The notes beneath the pieces were generated by a model. The model ran no database searches, was not told where the DNA came from, and was given only the letters and a program-made list of their open reading frames with translations. Below are positions 49,585 to 58,581 of a stretch of 64,000 nt of DNA, one piece after another. Location of the stretch: positions 1,612,001 to 1,676,000 of the forward strand of contig JAHBZB010000001.1 in NCBI GenBank assembly GCA_019635635.1, given 5' to 3'. Every line of letters begins with the position of its first letter. The stretch's first letter is position 1. Source of the stretch: Xanthobacteraceae bacterium (GTDB taxonomy: Bacteria > Pseudomonadota > Alphaproteobacteria > Rhizobiales > Xanthobacteraceae). Both the position numbers and the translations under genes were made by a program.

Positions 49585-50670
49585 ATGGCCGAAAGCGAAG
49601 GGCAAGACGCAGAAAAGTCAGAAGACCCAACCGCAAAACGGCTGGAAGACGCAATCAAGCGCGGCGACGTTGCGAAGAGCCAGGAGGTTAACACCTGGTT
49701 CCTGCTGCTCGGCGGCACCATCGCGTTCTTCATGTTCGGCGGGCAGGCAACGAATAAGCTCGCGATCGCGTTTCGTGACGTGCTTGGCAACCTGCATCTT
49801 GCGACCGACCAGAGTCTCGTCATGCGCGCGATCATCCGCCTCTTCATGCAGGTGCTGGTCGCAATCGGCCCAGTGATGGCGATCCTTGTCGTCTCGGCGA
49901 TCGCGGGCAACATGGTCCAGCACCGGCTGTTATGGACCACCGAACCGCTCGCACCGAAACTCGACCGCATCTCGCTGATCGGCGGCTTCAAGCGGATTTT
50001 CTCGAAACACGCCTTCGTGCAATTCGGCAAGGGGCTCGTGAAGCTCGCGATCGTCGGCACCGTGATCTATGTGATCGCGTCGTCCGAAGTCGAGCGGATG
50101 GGTCTTCTAATCAACGGTGAACTCGGCCTTTCGGTCAGCGTCACCTTCATCCTCGCGCTGAAAATCATGTCGGCGGTGACCGCGATCATGGCGCTGGTCG
50201 CCGCTGCAGATTATCTCTGGTCGCGGCACAGCTGGTACGAGAAGCAGCGCATGTCGGTGCGCGAAGTGCGCGAGGAATTCAAGGAGCAGGAAGGCGATCC
50301 GACCATCAAGGCTAAACTGCGCCAGATCCGCCAATCACGCTCGCGCAAGCGCATGATGCAGGAAGTGCCGGGCGCGACCGTGGTGGTGATGAACCCGACC
50401 CACTTCGCCGTGGCGCTGAAATACGAGCCCGGCATGGGCGCGCCGATCTGCGTCGCCAAGGGCCAGGACAACATCGCTTTGAAAATCCGCGAGGTCGCCT
50501 ACCGGCACGCGGTGCCGGTGGTGCAGAATCCGCCGCTCGCCCGCGCGCTCTTCAAGTCGGTCGAGGTCGAACAGGAAATCCCGGTGGAACATTACAAGGC
50601 GGTCGCCGAGGTCATCGGCTACGTCATGAAACTCCGCAATTCCGTGCGAAATAACGGGGCGAGGGGCTAG
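49585..50670 (+). CDS. flhB: Flagellar export switch protein FlhB
   Basis: The 361-residue protein has the basic N-terminus EKSEDPTAKRLEDAIKRGDV, four membrane spans and the self-cleaving motif NPTH (VVMNPTHFAVALKY) in the cytoplasmic domain, followed by VPVVQNPPLARALF. It controls substrate switching from rod/hook to filament. The downstream cckA frame begins almost at its stop. Confidence 0.97.
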   Translation: MAESEGQDAEKSEDPTAKRLEDAIKRGDVAKSQEVNTWFLLLGGTIAFFMFGGQATNKLAIAFRDVLGNLHLATDQSLVMRAIIRLFMQVLVAIGPVMAILVVSAIAGNMVQHRLLWTTEPLAPKLDRISLIGGFKRIFSKHAFVQFGKGLVKLAIVGTVIYVIASSEVERMGLLINGELGLSVSVTFILALKIMSAVTAIMALVAAADYLWSRHSWYEKQRMSVREVREEFKEQEGDPTIKAKLRQIRQSRSRKRMMQEVPGATVVVMNPTHFAVALKYEPGMGAPICVAKGQDNIALKIREVAYRHAVPVVQNPPLARALFKSVEVEQEIPVEHYKAVAEVIGYVMKLRNSVRNNGARG

Positions 50671-50741
50671 GCTTGCGAAACGAAGGGGTTCTCAGGCAAA
50701 CCGGGGTGGCGGAGCCAAAGTATTCGCGGGAGACGGCGCCT

Positions 50742-53288
50742 ATGGCCATGACGCCTCACGACGACGAACCGGTCAGCGTTGACCGCATACCGGCGACCGG
50801 GTCGATCGGCCTCGTGATCGTCGTCGCCTTCGCGCTGGTTTCGACCGCCGTGTTTCTCCTGTTCCTCGGCCGTGATCAGGCCGACCCTTATATCGTCGCG
50901 GTGCTGGCGGCGCTCTCCGTGATCGGCGTCTTTGCACTGTTCTCCTATGCGTCCGGCGTGATCGAGTTCGCGGGCCGCGCGAGCCGCAACGATCTCACGA
51001 AAGCGCTTGCGGACACCGGCACCGAAGGCGTCTCCATCGTCGATGCGTCGGGCCGCGTGCTCTACGCGAACCGCAGCTATCTCGAACTGACCGGCGCCGA
51101 ACATCCCGACGATGTGCGGCCAATCGAGCGGCTGTTCACGAGCGACCCGACGGTCGCCGACGCGATCTATCGTCTCGCGCAAGCGGTGCAGTCGGGGCGC
51201 GCGCATGCGGAAGAAATCCGCGTGCCGAATGCCGACAACAGTGGTGCGCGCTGGTTTCGCATCCGCTCGCGGCCGCTGGGCTCCAAGGGCCGTCACGCGA
51301 AGCTCGCGGCATGGACCATCGCCGATATCACGCGCGACCGCGAAAAGCAGGAAAGCACGTTCCAGTCGCTGCAACACGCGATCGACTTCCTCGACCATGC
51401 GCCCGCGGGCTTTTTCTCGTCCGACGCGGCGGGTCGCGTAAGCTATCTCAACACCACGCTCGCGGGCTGGCTCGGCTACGACATCGCGGAGATCGGTCCC
51501 GACGGCTTGAAGATCACCGATCTCGTGCAGGGCACGAGTGCCGCGCTGCTTACCAATATGGCACCGGCGCCCAGTGAAGTGAAAACCGAAGTTCTCGACA
51601 TCGATCTTCGCAAGAAGAACGGCAGCAGCCTGCCGGTGCGGCTCATGCATCGCGTGGCCTTCGCTTCCGACGGTACCGCAGGCGCGTCGCGCACGCTCGT
51701 GCTGAGCAGAGCGAAGACCGACGACAAGCCCGATGCGCTGCGCGCAGCCGAAATCCGCTTCGCGCGCTTCTTCCACAACTCTCCGGCGGCGATCGCGACG
51801 GTGGATCGCGCAGGCCGGATCGTGAATTCGAACGCCACCTTCGCGCGGCTGTTCGGCCCTTCCGCTGACGAGAAGGGCGCGCGGCAGACCGTGTTCTCCT
51901 TCATCGCGCAGCGCGACCGCGAAAAGCTGGAGTCGCTCCTGCGCGGCGTGATCGAGGGCAAGGCTGCGCCGCACGAAATCGAATTGCCGCTCGAAGGCAA
52001 GGAAGGCCACTTCGCGCGCTTCTTCGTGACGCCGGTCGAGGAAGATACGATCGAGGCAGGCGAAGCCGCGATCGTGCATGCCATCGACACCAGCGAGGAG
52101 AAGAAACTCGAATTCTCGTTCGCGCAGGCGCAGAAGATGCAAGCGATTGGCGAGTTCGCGGGCTACATCGCGCACGACTTCAACAACGTGCTGACTACCA
52201 TGATCGGCAACGCCAGCTTGATGCTCGCGCAGATTCGTCCGACCGATCCGGGCTTCCAGTATCTTAACCAGATCCGCCAATACGGCACGCGCGCGGCGAA
52301 CCTCGTGCGGCAGTTGCTCGCCTTTGCCCGGCGCGAAACGATGGTGCCGGAAATCCTGCACATGGGCGACGTCATTTCCGAGCTTGCGGCAGGGCTGTTG
52401 CGCCGGGTCGCGACCGAGAAGGTGAAGGTCGAGGCTACCTATGCGCGCGACCTGTGGCCGGTGAAGGCGGACAGCATTCAGCTCGAGCGTGTGCTTCTCA
52501 ATCTCGCTGCGAACGCGCGCGACGCGATGCCGAACGGCGGCTCGCTGAAAATCCGTACCGCGAATATCTCGCTCGAAGAGTCGCAGGCTTTCAAATATGA
52601 CGGCATGCCGGCGGCTGAGTACGTCCTTATCGAAGTTGCCGATACCGGCACCGGCATTCCGCCGGATGTGTTAGGTAAAATTTTCGAGCCGTTCTTCACG
52701 ACAAAGGAAAAAGACAAGGGCACCGGCCTCGGCCTTGCCGCGGCGTTCGGCATCGTGAAGCAGTCGGGCGGCTATATCTACGTTTCGAGCGAAGCGGGAA
52801 AGGGCGCGACCTTCCGCATCTTCCTGCCGCGCTATATTCCGACGGAAGCCGAGATCACCGCGGCGCGCGATGCCGCGCAGGCGAAGGCGGTCGCGGACGC
52901 GAAGCCGGTCAACATTACCGGGCGCGGCACCGTGCTGCTCGTGGAAGACGAGCCGGGCGTGCGCAGCTTCGCCACCAACGCGCTCACCATGCGCGGCTTC
53001 ACCGTGCTGTCGGCCGCCGACGGCGAAGAGGGGCTTGAGATCGCGAAGAAAGAAGACGGCAATATCGATATCATAGTTTCCGACGTCATGATGCCGATCA
53101 TGGACGGCCCGACCATGCTCAAGGAAATGCGCAAGGCGAACCTGAAGAAGACGAAAGTGATCTTCGCTTCCGGCTATTCGGAAGGGCTCGCCGATCAGCT
53201 TCCCGGCGAGGAATTCAGCTTTCTGCCGAAACCCTTCGATCTCGTCGGTCTCGTGAAGGCGGTGAAGGAAGAATTGCAGCAGAATTAA
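50742..53288 (+). CDS. cckA: Cell-cycle hybrid histidine kinase CckA
   Basis: The 848-residue protein has two N-terminal membrane spans (about residues 20-75), PAS-like domains, the histidine box GYIAHDFNNVLTTM (His 478), ATPase motifs (LNLAANARDAMPNGG, DTGTGIPPDVLGKIFEPFFTT, KGTGLGLAA) and a C-terminal receiver with phospho-acceptor in IIVSDVMMPIMDG (Asp 781). CckA feeds phosphate through ChpT to CtrA and CpdR. The ATG at 50742 has GGGAGA about 8 nt upstream; a TTG at 50673, 3 nt after flhB, would add 23 residues. The link to flagellar genes is functional, since CtrA controls their top tier. Confidence 0.93.
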   Translation: MAMTPHDDEPVSVDRIPATGSIGLVIVVAFALVSTAVFLLFLGRDQADPYIVAVLAALSVIGVFALFSYASGVIEFAGRASRNDLTKALADTGTEGVSIVDASGRVLYANRSYLELTGAEHPDDVRPIERLFTSDPTVADAIYRLAQAVQSGRAHAEEIRVPNADNSGARWFRIRSRPLGSKGRHAKLAAWTIADITRDREKQESTFQSLQHAIDFLDHAPAGFFSSDAAGRVSYLNTTLAGWLGYDIAEIGPDGLKITDLVQGTSAALLTNMAPAPSEVKTEVLDIDLRKKNGSSLPVRLMHRVAFASDGTAGASRTLVLSRAKTDDKPDALRAAEIRFARFFHNSPAAIATVDRAGRIVNSNATFARLFGPSADEKGARQTVFSFIAQRDREKLESLLRGVIEGKAAPHEIELPLEGKEGHFARFFVTPVEEDTIEAGEAAIVHAIDTSEEKKLEFSFAQAQKMQAIGEFAGYIAHDFNNVLTTMIGNASLMLAQIRPTDPGFQYLNQIRQYGTRAANLVRQLLAFARRETMVPEILHMGDVISELAAGLLRRVATEKVKVEATYARDLWPVKADSIQLERVLLNLAANARDAMPNGGSLKIRTANISLEESQAFKYDGMPAAEYVLIEVADTGTGIPPDVLGKIFEPFFTTKEKDKGTGLGLAAAFGIVKQSGGYIYVSSEAGKGATFRIFLPRYIPTEAEITAARDAAQAKAVADAKPVNITGRGTVLLVEDEPGVRSFATNALTMRGFTVLSAADGEEGLEIAKKEDGNIDIIVSDVMMPIMDGPTMLKEMRKANLKKTKVIFASGYSEGLADQLPGEEFSFLPKPFDLVGLVKAVKEELQQN

Positions 53289-53293
53289 AGGTA

Positions 53294-53316
53294 CCCCTCT
53301 CCATCGGGGAGAGGGG
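53294..53316. terminator. Hairpin between cckA and the convergent isomerase gene
   Basis: CCCCTCTCC and GGAGAGGGG form a 9-bp stem with a 5-nt loop, just after the cckA stop. It resembles the core of the dispersed palindrome at 10250-10285, so it may be a repeat copy used as a terminator. Confidence 0.6.
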
Positions 53317-53317
53317 G

Positions 53318-53902
53318 TTATTGACGAAGCGCTTCCTCGACAAAATCCAGCCGGTCCTGCCCGAAAAACATCTTTTCACCGACGAAAAACGTCGGTGCGC
53401 CGAATACGCCGCGCGAAACGGCCTCTTCGGTGTTCGCGCGCAGGCCGTCCTTGACGCTTTGATCTTCGATCGCGGCCAGCATCGCCTTCGGCTCGAAACC
53501 TGCTTTTGCAAGCACGCCGCCTATGACCTGCGGATCGTTCATGTTCTGCGGCTCTACCCACATCGCGTGGAAGATTGCGTCGACATAAGGCGCAAGGCGG
53601 CCTTCCTTCTCCATCGCGACCGCGCCGCGCATCAACATCATCGTGTTGATGGGGAAGTTCGGATTGTACTTGAACGGCACGCCATAGCGCCGCGCGAATG
53701 CCTGCATGTCACGGCCCATCCATTTCGACTTCGCGGGGATGACCGCGGGCGACTGGTTGCCGGTCGCCTTGAACACGCCGCCGAGCAGCATCGGGCGATA
53801 GACGATTTCCGCGCCGGTGCGTCTGGCGAGCACCGGCATCTGGGTATGCGCGAGATAGGTGGTGGGGCTGCCGAAATCGAAAAAGAATTCGAGACGCTTC
53901 AA
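53318..53902 (-). CDS. 2-hydroxychromene-2-carboxylate isomerase-like (DsbA-fold) protein
   Basis: The 194-residue protein (MKRLEFFFDFGSPTTYLAHTQMP, GGVFKATGNQSPAVIPAKSKWMGRDM, RGVFGAPTFFVGEKMFFGQDRLDFVEEAL) belongs to the HCCA isomerase / DsbA-like thioredoxin-fold group. Serine (GSPTTY) sits where a thiol is found in DsbA. The glutathione-dependent isomerase acts in naphthalene-type catabolism; no such pathway is adjacent, so the substrate is open. The TTG at 53902 is preferred because GGAGGA lies 4 nt before it; an ATG at 53917 is possible. Confidence 0.85.
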   Translation of the reverse strand: MKRLEFFFDFGSPTTYLAHTQMPVLARRTGAEIVYRPMLLGGVFKATGNQSPAVIPAKSKWMGRDMQAFARRYGVPFKYNPNFPINTMMLMRGAVAMEKEGRLAPYVDAIFHAMWVEPQNMNDPQVIGGVLAKAGFEPKAMLAAIEDQSVKDGLRANTEEAVSRGVFGAPTFFVGEKMFFGQDRLDFVEEALRQ

Positions 53903-54002
53903 GTCTTCCTCCCGCATTCGCGCATGGCTGCTTTTACGGCGCTTTGATTGACAGGCTCCCGCGCGGGAAGCCACGCTGTCAAGAAAGCGCGAGGAAATGC
54001 CT

Positions 54003-54728
54003 ATGCCTGAGAAAGTAGCGCTGATCGTCGGCGCGGGCGATGCAACAGGCGGCGCCATTGCCCGCCGCTTTGCGAAGGAAGGCTATGTCGCCTGCGTTAC
54101 GCGCCGGCATGCCGACAAGCTCGAGCCGCTGGTGCGGCACATCGAAGCCGAAGGCGGCAAGGCGCGCGGGTTCGGCAACGACGCGCGGAAGGAAGAGCAG
54201 GTCGCAGCCCTCTTCGAGGAGATCGAGCGCGACATCGGGCCGGTGGAAGTCGCGGTCTATAACATCGGCGCGAATGTGCGCTTTCCGATCCGGGAAACGA
54301 CCTCTCGCGTATTTTTCAAGGTCTGGGAGATGGCTTGCTTCGGCGGCTTCCTTATGGGCCGCGAGGCGGCGAAGGTCATGGTGCCGAGAGGCCGCGGCAC
54401 GATCATTTTCACTGGCGCGACCGCAAGCATGCGCGGCTCGCCTGGTTTCGCGGCGTTCTCCGCGGGCAAACACGCGCTCCGCGCGGTCGCGCAAAGCATG
54501 GCGCGCGAACTCGGGCCGGAGGGAGTTCATGTCGCGCATGTGGTGATCGACGGGGCGATCGACACCGCCTTCATCCGGGAAATGTTTCCCGAGCGCTACA
54601 AGCTGAAAGAGCAGGACGGCATTCTCGATCCCGACCAGATCGCGGAGAACTACTGGTATCTGCACAACCAGCACCGCAGCGCCTGGACGCATGAAATGGA
54701 TCTGCGTCCGTGGATCGAAAAGTGGTGA
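54003..54728 (+). CDS. Short-chain dehydrogenase-like protein lacking the catalytic tyrosine
   Basis: The 241-residue protein has the SDR fold: cofactor motif VGAGDATGGAIARRF, NIGAN (NNAG strand equivalent) and a catalytic-region FTGATASMRGSPGFAAFSAGKHALR. The expected YxxxK is FSAGK, so the catalytic tyrosine is phenylalanine although serine and lysine remain. It may be an atypical reductase or a non-catalytic member. GAGGA fits the ATG at 54003 better than that at 53997. It stands next to, but divergent from, the isomerase-like gene. Confidence 0.85.
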   Translation: MPEKVALIVGAGDATGGAIARRFAKEGYVACVTRRHADKLEPLVRHIEAEGGKARGFGNDARKEEQVAALFEEIERDIGPVEVAVYNIGANVRFPIRETTSRVFFKVWEMACFGGFLMGREAAKVMVPRGRGTIIFTGATASMRGSPGFAAFSAGKHALRAVAQSMARELGPEGVHVAHVVIDGAIDTAFIREMFPERYKLKEQDGILDPDQIAENYWYLHNQHRSAWTHEMDLRPWIEKW

Positions 54729-54746
54729 GCCGCGGCGGCGCCGGTC

Positions 54747-55118
54747 TTACTCGACGATTTTCCAGTACGAGTCCTTGCGGATCACGAGGCCGCCGCGGAA
54801 CGTGTAGAAGTCGCAACCATTGACTTCGGCCTTCCTGCCGTCGCGCGCGGTACCGGTGAGCGTCCATTTCGACATGCCGGTACCGGCGGTCTCATCGACG
54901 AAATGTTCTTCGTTGCCGTAGTGAACGTCGGGTAAGCCCGCGAAGCGCGCCGCGAGACCTTCCCGCACTTTCTCTTTGCCGTCGAAACGCGAACCCCAGC
55001 GCCGGTTTCCTCTCGGCATTTCCAGTACGCAGTCTTCGGCGAAGAATTCCATGATGCGGTCGAGGTCGTGGGCGTTGAACGCCTCGCACAGTCCGGTCAG
55101 GGCCGATCGAATGTCCAT
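54747..55118 (-). CDS. SnoaL/NTF2-like protein
   Basis: The 123-residue protein (LCEAFNAHDLDRIMEFFAEDCVLEMPRG, RFDGKEKVREGLAARFAGLPDVHY, ending FRGGLVIRKDSYWKIVE) is an NTF2-like cone-fold protein of the SnoaL type, found as small isomerases, dehydratases or binding proteins. The function is open. GGAGG lies 5 nt before the ATG at 55118, so longer frames are rejected. Confidence 0.85.
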   Translation of the reverse strand: MDIRSALTGLCEAFNAHDLDRIMEFFAEDCVLEMPRGNRRWGSRFDGKEKVREGLAARFAGLPDVHYGNEEHFVDETAGTGMSKWTLTGTARDGRKAEVNGCDFYTFRGGLVIRKDSYWKIVE

Positions 55119-55189
55119 GACTGCCTCCATTACGTTTTCGGCGGATGCAGGAGGCATCGGCCAGCAGGGACGGTCAAGTCCGGCCGTGA

Positions 55190-56980
55190 CTAACGCGCAA
55201 GCGGCCAGAACAGCGCAATCAGCGGCACGCCGACGGCGAGCACGAGAATCGAAAGCGGCAGGCCGAGCCGCCAGTAATCCCCGAAGCGGTAGCCGCCCGG
55301 ACCCATCACCAGCGTGTTCGACTGGTGGCCGATAGGAGTGAGGAAATCGCAGGCCGCGCCGATCGCGACCGCCATCAGGAACGGATCAGGTTTGTAGCCG
55401 AGCTTCGAGGCGAACGCCGCCGCGATCGGCCCCATTACGAGCACGGTGGCGGCGTTGTTGAGAAACGGCGTCACCGCCATCGCGGCTGCCATGATCATCA
55501 GGAGGGCCGTATAGCCGTTCAGGTAGTCTCCGGCTTGCGAGAGCAGGGAGGCGATCACCTCGGTGCCGCCGGTGGAGCGCAGCGCGTCCGACACCGGGAT
55601 TAGCGCGCCGATCAGAATCAGGATCGGCCATTCCACCGCGGCGTAAGCTTCCTTCAATGTGAGCGAACGCATCAGCAGGAGTACGACCGCGGTTCCGAAA
55701 AATGCGATTGCGATCGGCAGATAGCCGAGCGCGACGAGCAGCATCGCGATGGCAAGCACCGCGACCGGCAAAATGCTCCGGCGGGTATTGCCCAGCGGTT
55801 GCGAACGTTCGGCAAGCGGAAGCAATCCCAGTTCGCCGAGCATGTCCGGCATTTCCGATAGATTTCCGCGCAGCACGACGACGTCGCCCGTGCGCAGGCG
55901 AACCGAGCGGAGTTGCGAGGTCACTCGCTCGCCGGCACGGCTGACGGCAAGCAGCGTCACGCCGTACTTGTGATAAAGTTTTGCCTGCTGGGCGTTCGAG
56001 CCGGCGATGGCCGAGCCTTCGCTCACGACTGCTTCCATGACGCCAAGATCGTCGGCCGGCGTATCGGTTTCCTTTTTCGATTTCCGGCTCGAGGCCGTCG
56101 CAAGCTTCAGTTTCGCGTCGGTGACGATGCGCTGAAGCGCGTCCGGTTCGCCTTCCAGCAGCAGCACATCGTTCGCGCGCAGCACCGTGCTTTCGGTCGG
56201 GGCGTAGCGGCGGCCGCCCTTGCGCACTACCATCAGCACTTCGACGTCATTGCCGGAAAGTTTTTCGAGCTGCGCGACGGTCTTGCCGACGGTGTCGGTT
56301 TTGGCCTGCACCACGGCTTCGGTCGTGTACCCTTCGAGGTTGAAGGCGGCTTCGATCGAAGAGGCGCCCTTGCGGCCTTTCGGCAGCAAGCGCCAGCCGA
56401 CCGCGAGAAAGGCAATGCCCGCGACCGCGAGCACGACTCCGACCGGCGTGAAGTCGAACATATGGAACGGCTCGCCGGTGATTTCCTGCCGCACGCGCGA
56501 GACCAGAATATTCGGCGAGGTGCCGACAAGCGTAACGATGCCGCCGAGCAGCGAGCCGAACGCCATCGGCATCAAGTAAAATGAGGGCGAGGTTTCGGTC
56601 TTGCGCGCGAGCGCAAACGCGACCGGCATCAACATGGCGAGCGCGCCGATGTTCTTCACGAAGCCGGAAAGTGCGGCGACCGTGGCGGAGAGCACGACCA
56701 CCTGCATGGTCGTGTTCGTGAGCCAGGGCGAGATCGGCTTCAGCAAGCGCTCGACGATGCCGGAACGCGCGACCGCAGCACTCACGACGAGCGCGCTTGC
56801 GATGATCGCGATGATATCGTCGGAAAAGCCGGAGAACGCCTTGTCCGCGGGGACGACGCCGATCAGCACCGCCACCAGGAGCGTGACCATCGCGACCAGA
56901 TCGTAGCGGAAGCGGCCCCAGACGAAGGCCGCCATCATCAGCGCGATCAGGCCGAAGGCGGCGGATTGTTGCCATGTCAT
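55190..56980 (-). CDS. SLC13/DASS-type anion transporter with two RCK_C domains
   Basis: The 596-residue protein has two sets of hydrophobic segments (about residues 5-200 and 410-595). The conserved SLC13 motifs are GSLLGGIVTLVGTSPNILVS and, in the second half, TPFLNNAATVLVMGPIA and LTPIGHQSNTLVMGPGGYRFGDYW. Two TrkA_C (RCK_C) domains lie between (about residues 210-300 and 320-405). It probably imports a sulfate-like or dicarboxylate anion with Na+; the ion is not predictable. The ATG at 56980 is chosen. Confidence 0.88.
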   Translation of the reverse strand: MTWQQSAAFGLIALMMAAFVWGRFRYDLVAMVTLLVAVLIGVVPADKAFSGFSDDIIAIIASALVVSAAVARSGIVERLLKPISPWLTNTTMQVVVLSATVAALSGFVKNIGALAMLMPVAFALARKTETSPSFYLMPMAFGSLLGGIVTLVGTSPNILVSRVRQEITGEPFHMFDFTPVGVVLAVAGIAFLAVGWRLLPKGRKGASSIEAAFNLEGYTTEAVVQAKTDTVGKTVAQLEKLSGNDVEVLMVVRKGGRRYAPTESTVLRANDVLLLEGEPDALQRIVTDAKLKLATASSRKSKKETDTPADDLGVMEAVVSEGSAIAGSNAQQAKLYHKYGVTLLAVSRAGERVTSQLRSVRLRTGDVVVLRGNLSEMPDMLGELGLLPLAERSQPLGNTRRSILPVAVLAIAMLLVALGYLPIAIAFFGTAVVLLLMRSLTLKEAYAAVEWPILILIGALIPVSDALRSTGGTEVIASLLSQAGDYLNGYTALLMIMAAAMAVTPFLNNAATVLVMGPIAAAFASKLGYKPDPFLMAVAIGAACDFLTPIGHQSNTLVMGPGGYRFGDYWRLGLPLSILVLAVGVPLIALFWPLAR

Positions 56981-57086
56981 TGAAAAATTCCCAGCATCTC
57001 CCGCAAGACTATAACGCATGGAATGGAACCCGAGTTCCATTCGCTTAACGCCTGCGCTAAAGCTGTGCCAAGGAGAATTTCGGATA

Positions 57087-57527
57087 ATGCAGCGCAGCGA
57101 TTTTTGGCACTTCACTCCGTTCCGCGTCCGCTACTATGAAGCGGATGCGCAGGGCATTCTGTTCAACGCGAATTATCTCGCCTATTTCGACACCTGCATC
57201 GTCGAATATCTGCGCGATCTGCCGTTCGACTGGAATGCCGAGAAGGCTGCGAAGAATACGGATTTCCATACGGTGCGCGCGCTGGTCGAATATGCCGCGC
57301 CTGTGCGCTACGACGAACAGATCGAAATCGGGACGAAGATCGAAAAGCTCGGTCGCTCGTCAATGACCTTCAGGTTCGCGGTGTTCGGCAAAGGTGAAAG
57401 CAACGCGCGTTCGACCGGCGAGGTGGTATGGGTCAATGCCGATCAGGCCGCGCATAAATCCGCGCCGTTGCCCGAGATTCTGCGCGAGCGCGTTGGCAGA
57501 AAAGAAAAGCTTTCGGAGCCTGCCTGA
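57087..57527 (+). CDS. Hotdog-fold acyl-CoA thioesterase (4HBT family)
   Basis: The 146-residue protein has the 4-hydroxybenzoyl-CoA thioesterase-type motif RVRYYEADAQGILFNANYLAYFD, with the catalytic Asp in EADAQG. It hydrolyses an acyl- or aroyl-CoA thioester; the substrate is unknown. AAGGAG lies about 11 nt before the ATG. It is divergent from the transporter gene and ends at a strong terminator. Confidence 0.9.
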   Translation: MQRSDFWHFTPFRVRYYEADAQGILFNANYLAYFDTCIVEYLRDLPFDWNAEKAAKNTDFHTVRALVEYAAPVRYDEQIEIGTKIEKLGRSSMTFRFAVFGKGESNARSTGEVVWVNADQAAHKSAPLPEILRERVGRKEKLSEPA

Positions 57528-57535
57528 ACAACACG

Positions 57536-57561
57536 AAAAGCCCCGGAGGTCCGGGGCTTTT
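57536..57561. terminator. Bidirectional terminator after the thioesterase gene
   Basis: AAAAGCCCCGG and CCGGGGCTTTT form an 11-bp stem with a 4-nt loop between two convergent genes. Confidence 0.92.
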
Positions 57562-57580
57562 CGCGTTCCGTAGCGTATGA

Positions 57581-57814
57581 TTAATCGTAAACGCAGACCT
57601 TCGACTTGCGCGCGCCGAGCTCGGCTTCCGCACGGGTGCGGAAAATGCCGAGATCGAGCACGACGCCGGTCGAGGGGCGTTCGGTGACATAGGTGCAGTG
57701 CTTGGTCTGCGGATCCTGAATCACGTAATAGCGCTCTTCGACGACGGTAGTCTGAGCAAAGGCGGGGACGGCGATCGCAGCCGTCATCGCGCCGGCAAGA
57801 ACGAACTTGCGCAT
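57581..57814 (-). CDS. 77-residue secreted protein
   Basis: A signal peptide (MRKFVLAGAMTAAIAVPAFAQ) is followed by VVEERYYVIQDPQTKHCTYVTERPS and LGIFRTRAEAELGARKSKVCVYD. Two cysteines in the mature part may form a disulfide. Similar small periplasmic proteins are frequent in Bradyrhizobium relatives. GAGG lies 4 nt before the ATG. Confidence 0.75.
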   Translation of the reverse strand: MRKFVLAGAMTAAIAVPAFAQTTVVEERYYVIQDPQTKHCTYVTERPSTGVVLDLGIFRTRAEAELGARKSKVCVYD

Positions 57815-57878
57815 GGAACCTCTCCTCTGGTTTGTACAACCTTGAGAAGTGCGAAACCGGACGATGGTTCCGTCTAAA

Positions 57879-58490
57879 TTATTTGCGTGCCGCGAGTTCC
57901 GCCGCGCGGCCCTTGTTGCCGATGAAGTGCACTTTGTCTTTCGTGCAATCGAATTTCTGCGCGAGATCATCGGCGGCCTGCTGCGCGAGCAGGTTCGGAT
58001 TCTCGTTCGCGCGCACATCGATATAGGCGACGTTGCAGGAGCGACCCGGCGGCGTTCGCGTGACGACAAGAAGCTGGACGGTCCTGGGGCGGCTGTCCTT
58101 GTCGAGGTCGGCGTTGTCGGCGATGTACCAGCGCTGGATCGTGGCGAACGGCTTTTTGGTTTTTCCATCAATGCGCCATTCCAGCGTATCGTGAACCGAA
58201 TTGAACGGATTGAATGTCTGGCTGAGCGAAAGCTGGTCTTTCGCGTTCTCGCGATTGACGCCGATCGAGACCACGGTGCGCAGATCGTCCTCGCCGACTA
58301 CGACCGAATAGCCGGGCAGGCCGCGACACTCGAAGGCGTTCGCGATCTCGTCGCCGGCAACCTTCGTGCTGTCGAATTTCTTGCAGGTCTTGGTGGCAAC
58401 CGATGTGTATTGCGAGGTATTCTGCTGCGCGGAAGCGGGCGCGGCGAAAATCAAAGCCAGAAGCAATACGCAGGGCAGCTTGTCGCGCAT
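57879..58490 (-). CDS. 203-residue secreted protein
   Basis: The protein has a signal peptide (ending PASAQQ) and a mature domain with YTSVATKTCKKFD, ECRGLPGYSVVVGEDDLRTVVSIG and a C-terminal QKFDCTKDKVHFIGN. Cysteines suggest disulfides in the periplasm. No characterised family was recognised. AGGAA lies before the ATG at 58490. It may be cotranscribed with the 77-residue secreted protein gene 64 nt downstream. Confidence 0.75.
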   Translation of the reverse strand: MRDKLPCVLLLALIFAAPASAQQNTSQYTSVATKTCKKFDSTKVAGDEIANAFECRGLPGYSVVVGEDDLRTVVSIGVNRENAKDQLSLSQTFNPFNSVHDTLEWRIDGKTKKPFATIQRWYIADNADLDKDSRPRTVQLLVVTRTPPGRSCNVAYIDVRANENPNLLAQQAADDLAQKFDCTKDKVHFIGNKGRAAELAARK

Positions 58491-58581
58491 CGGCTTGTTC
58501 CTCCGTTTTTCCGCGGTCATCCTATCCGCTAACGCGGCGTCCGTGCCTTCACGAGCGCGCGAGGAATAAAGGGCGAGGGAC

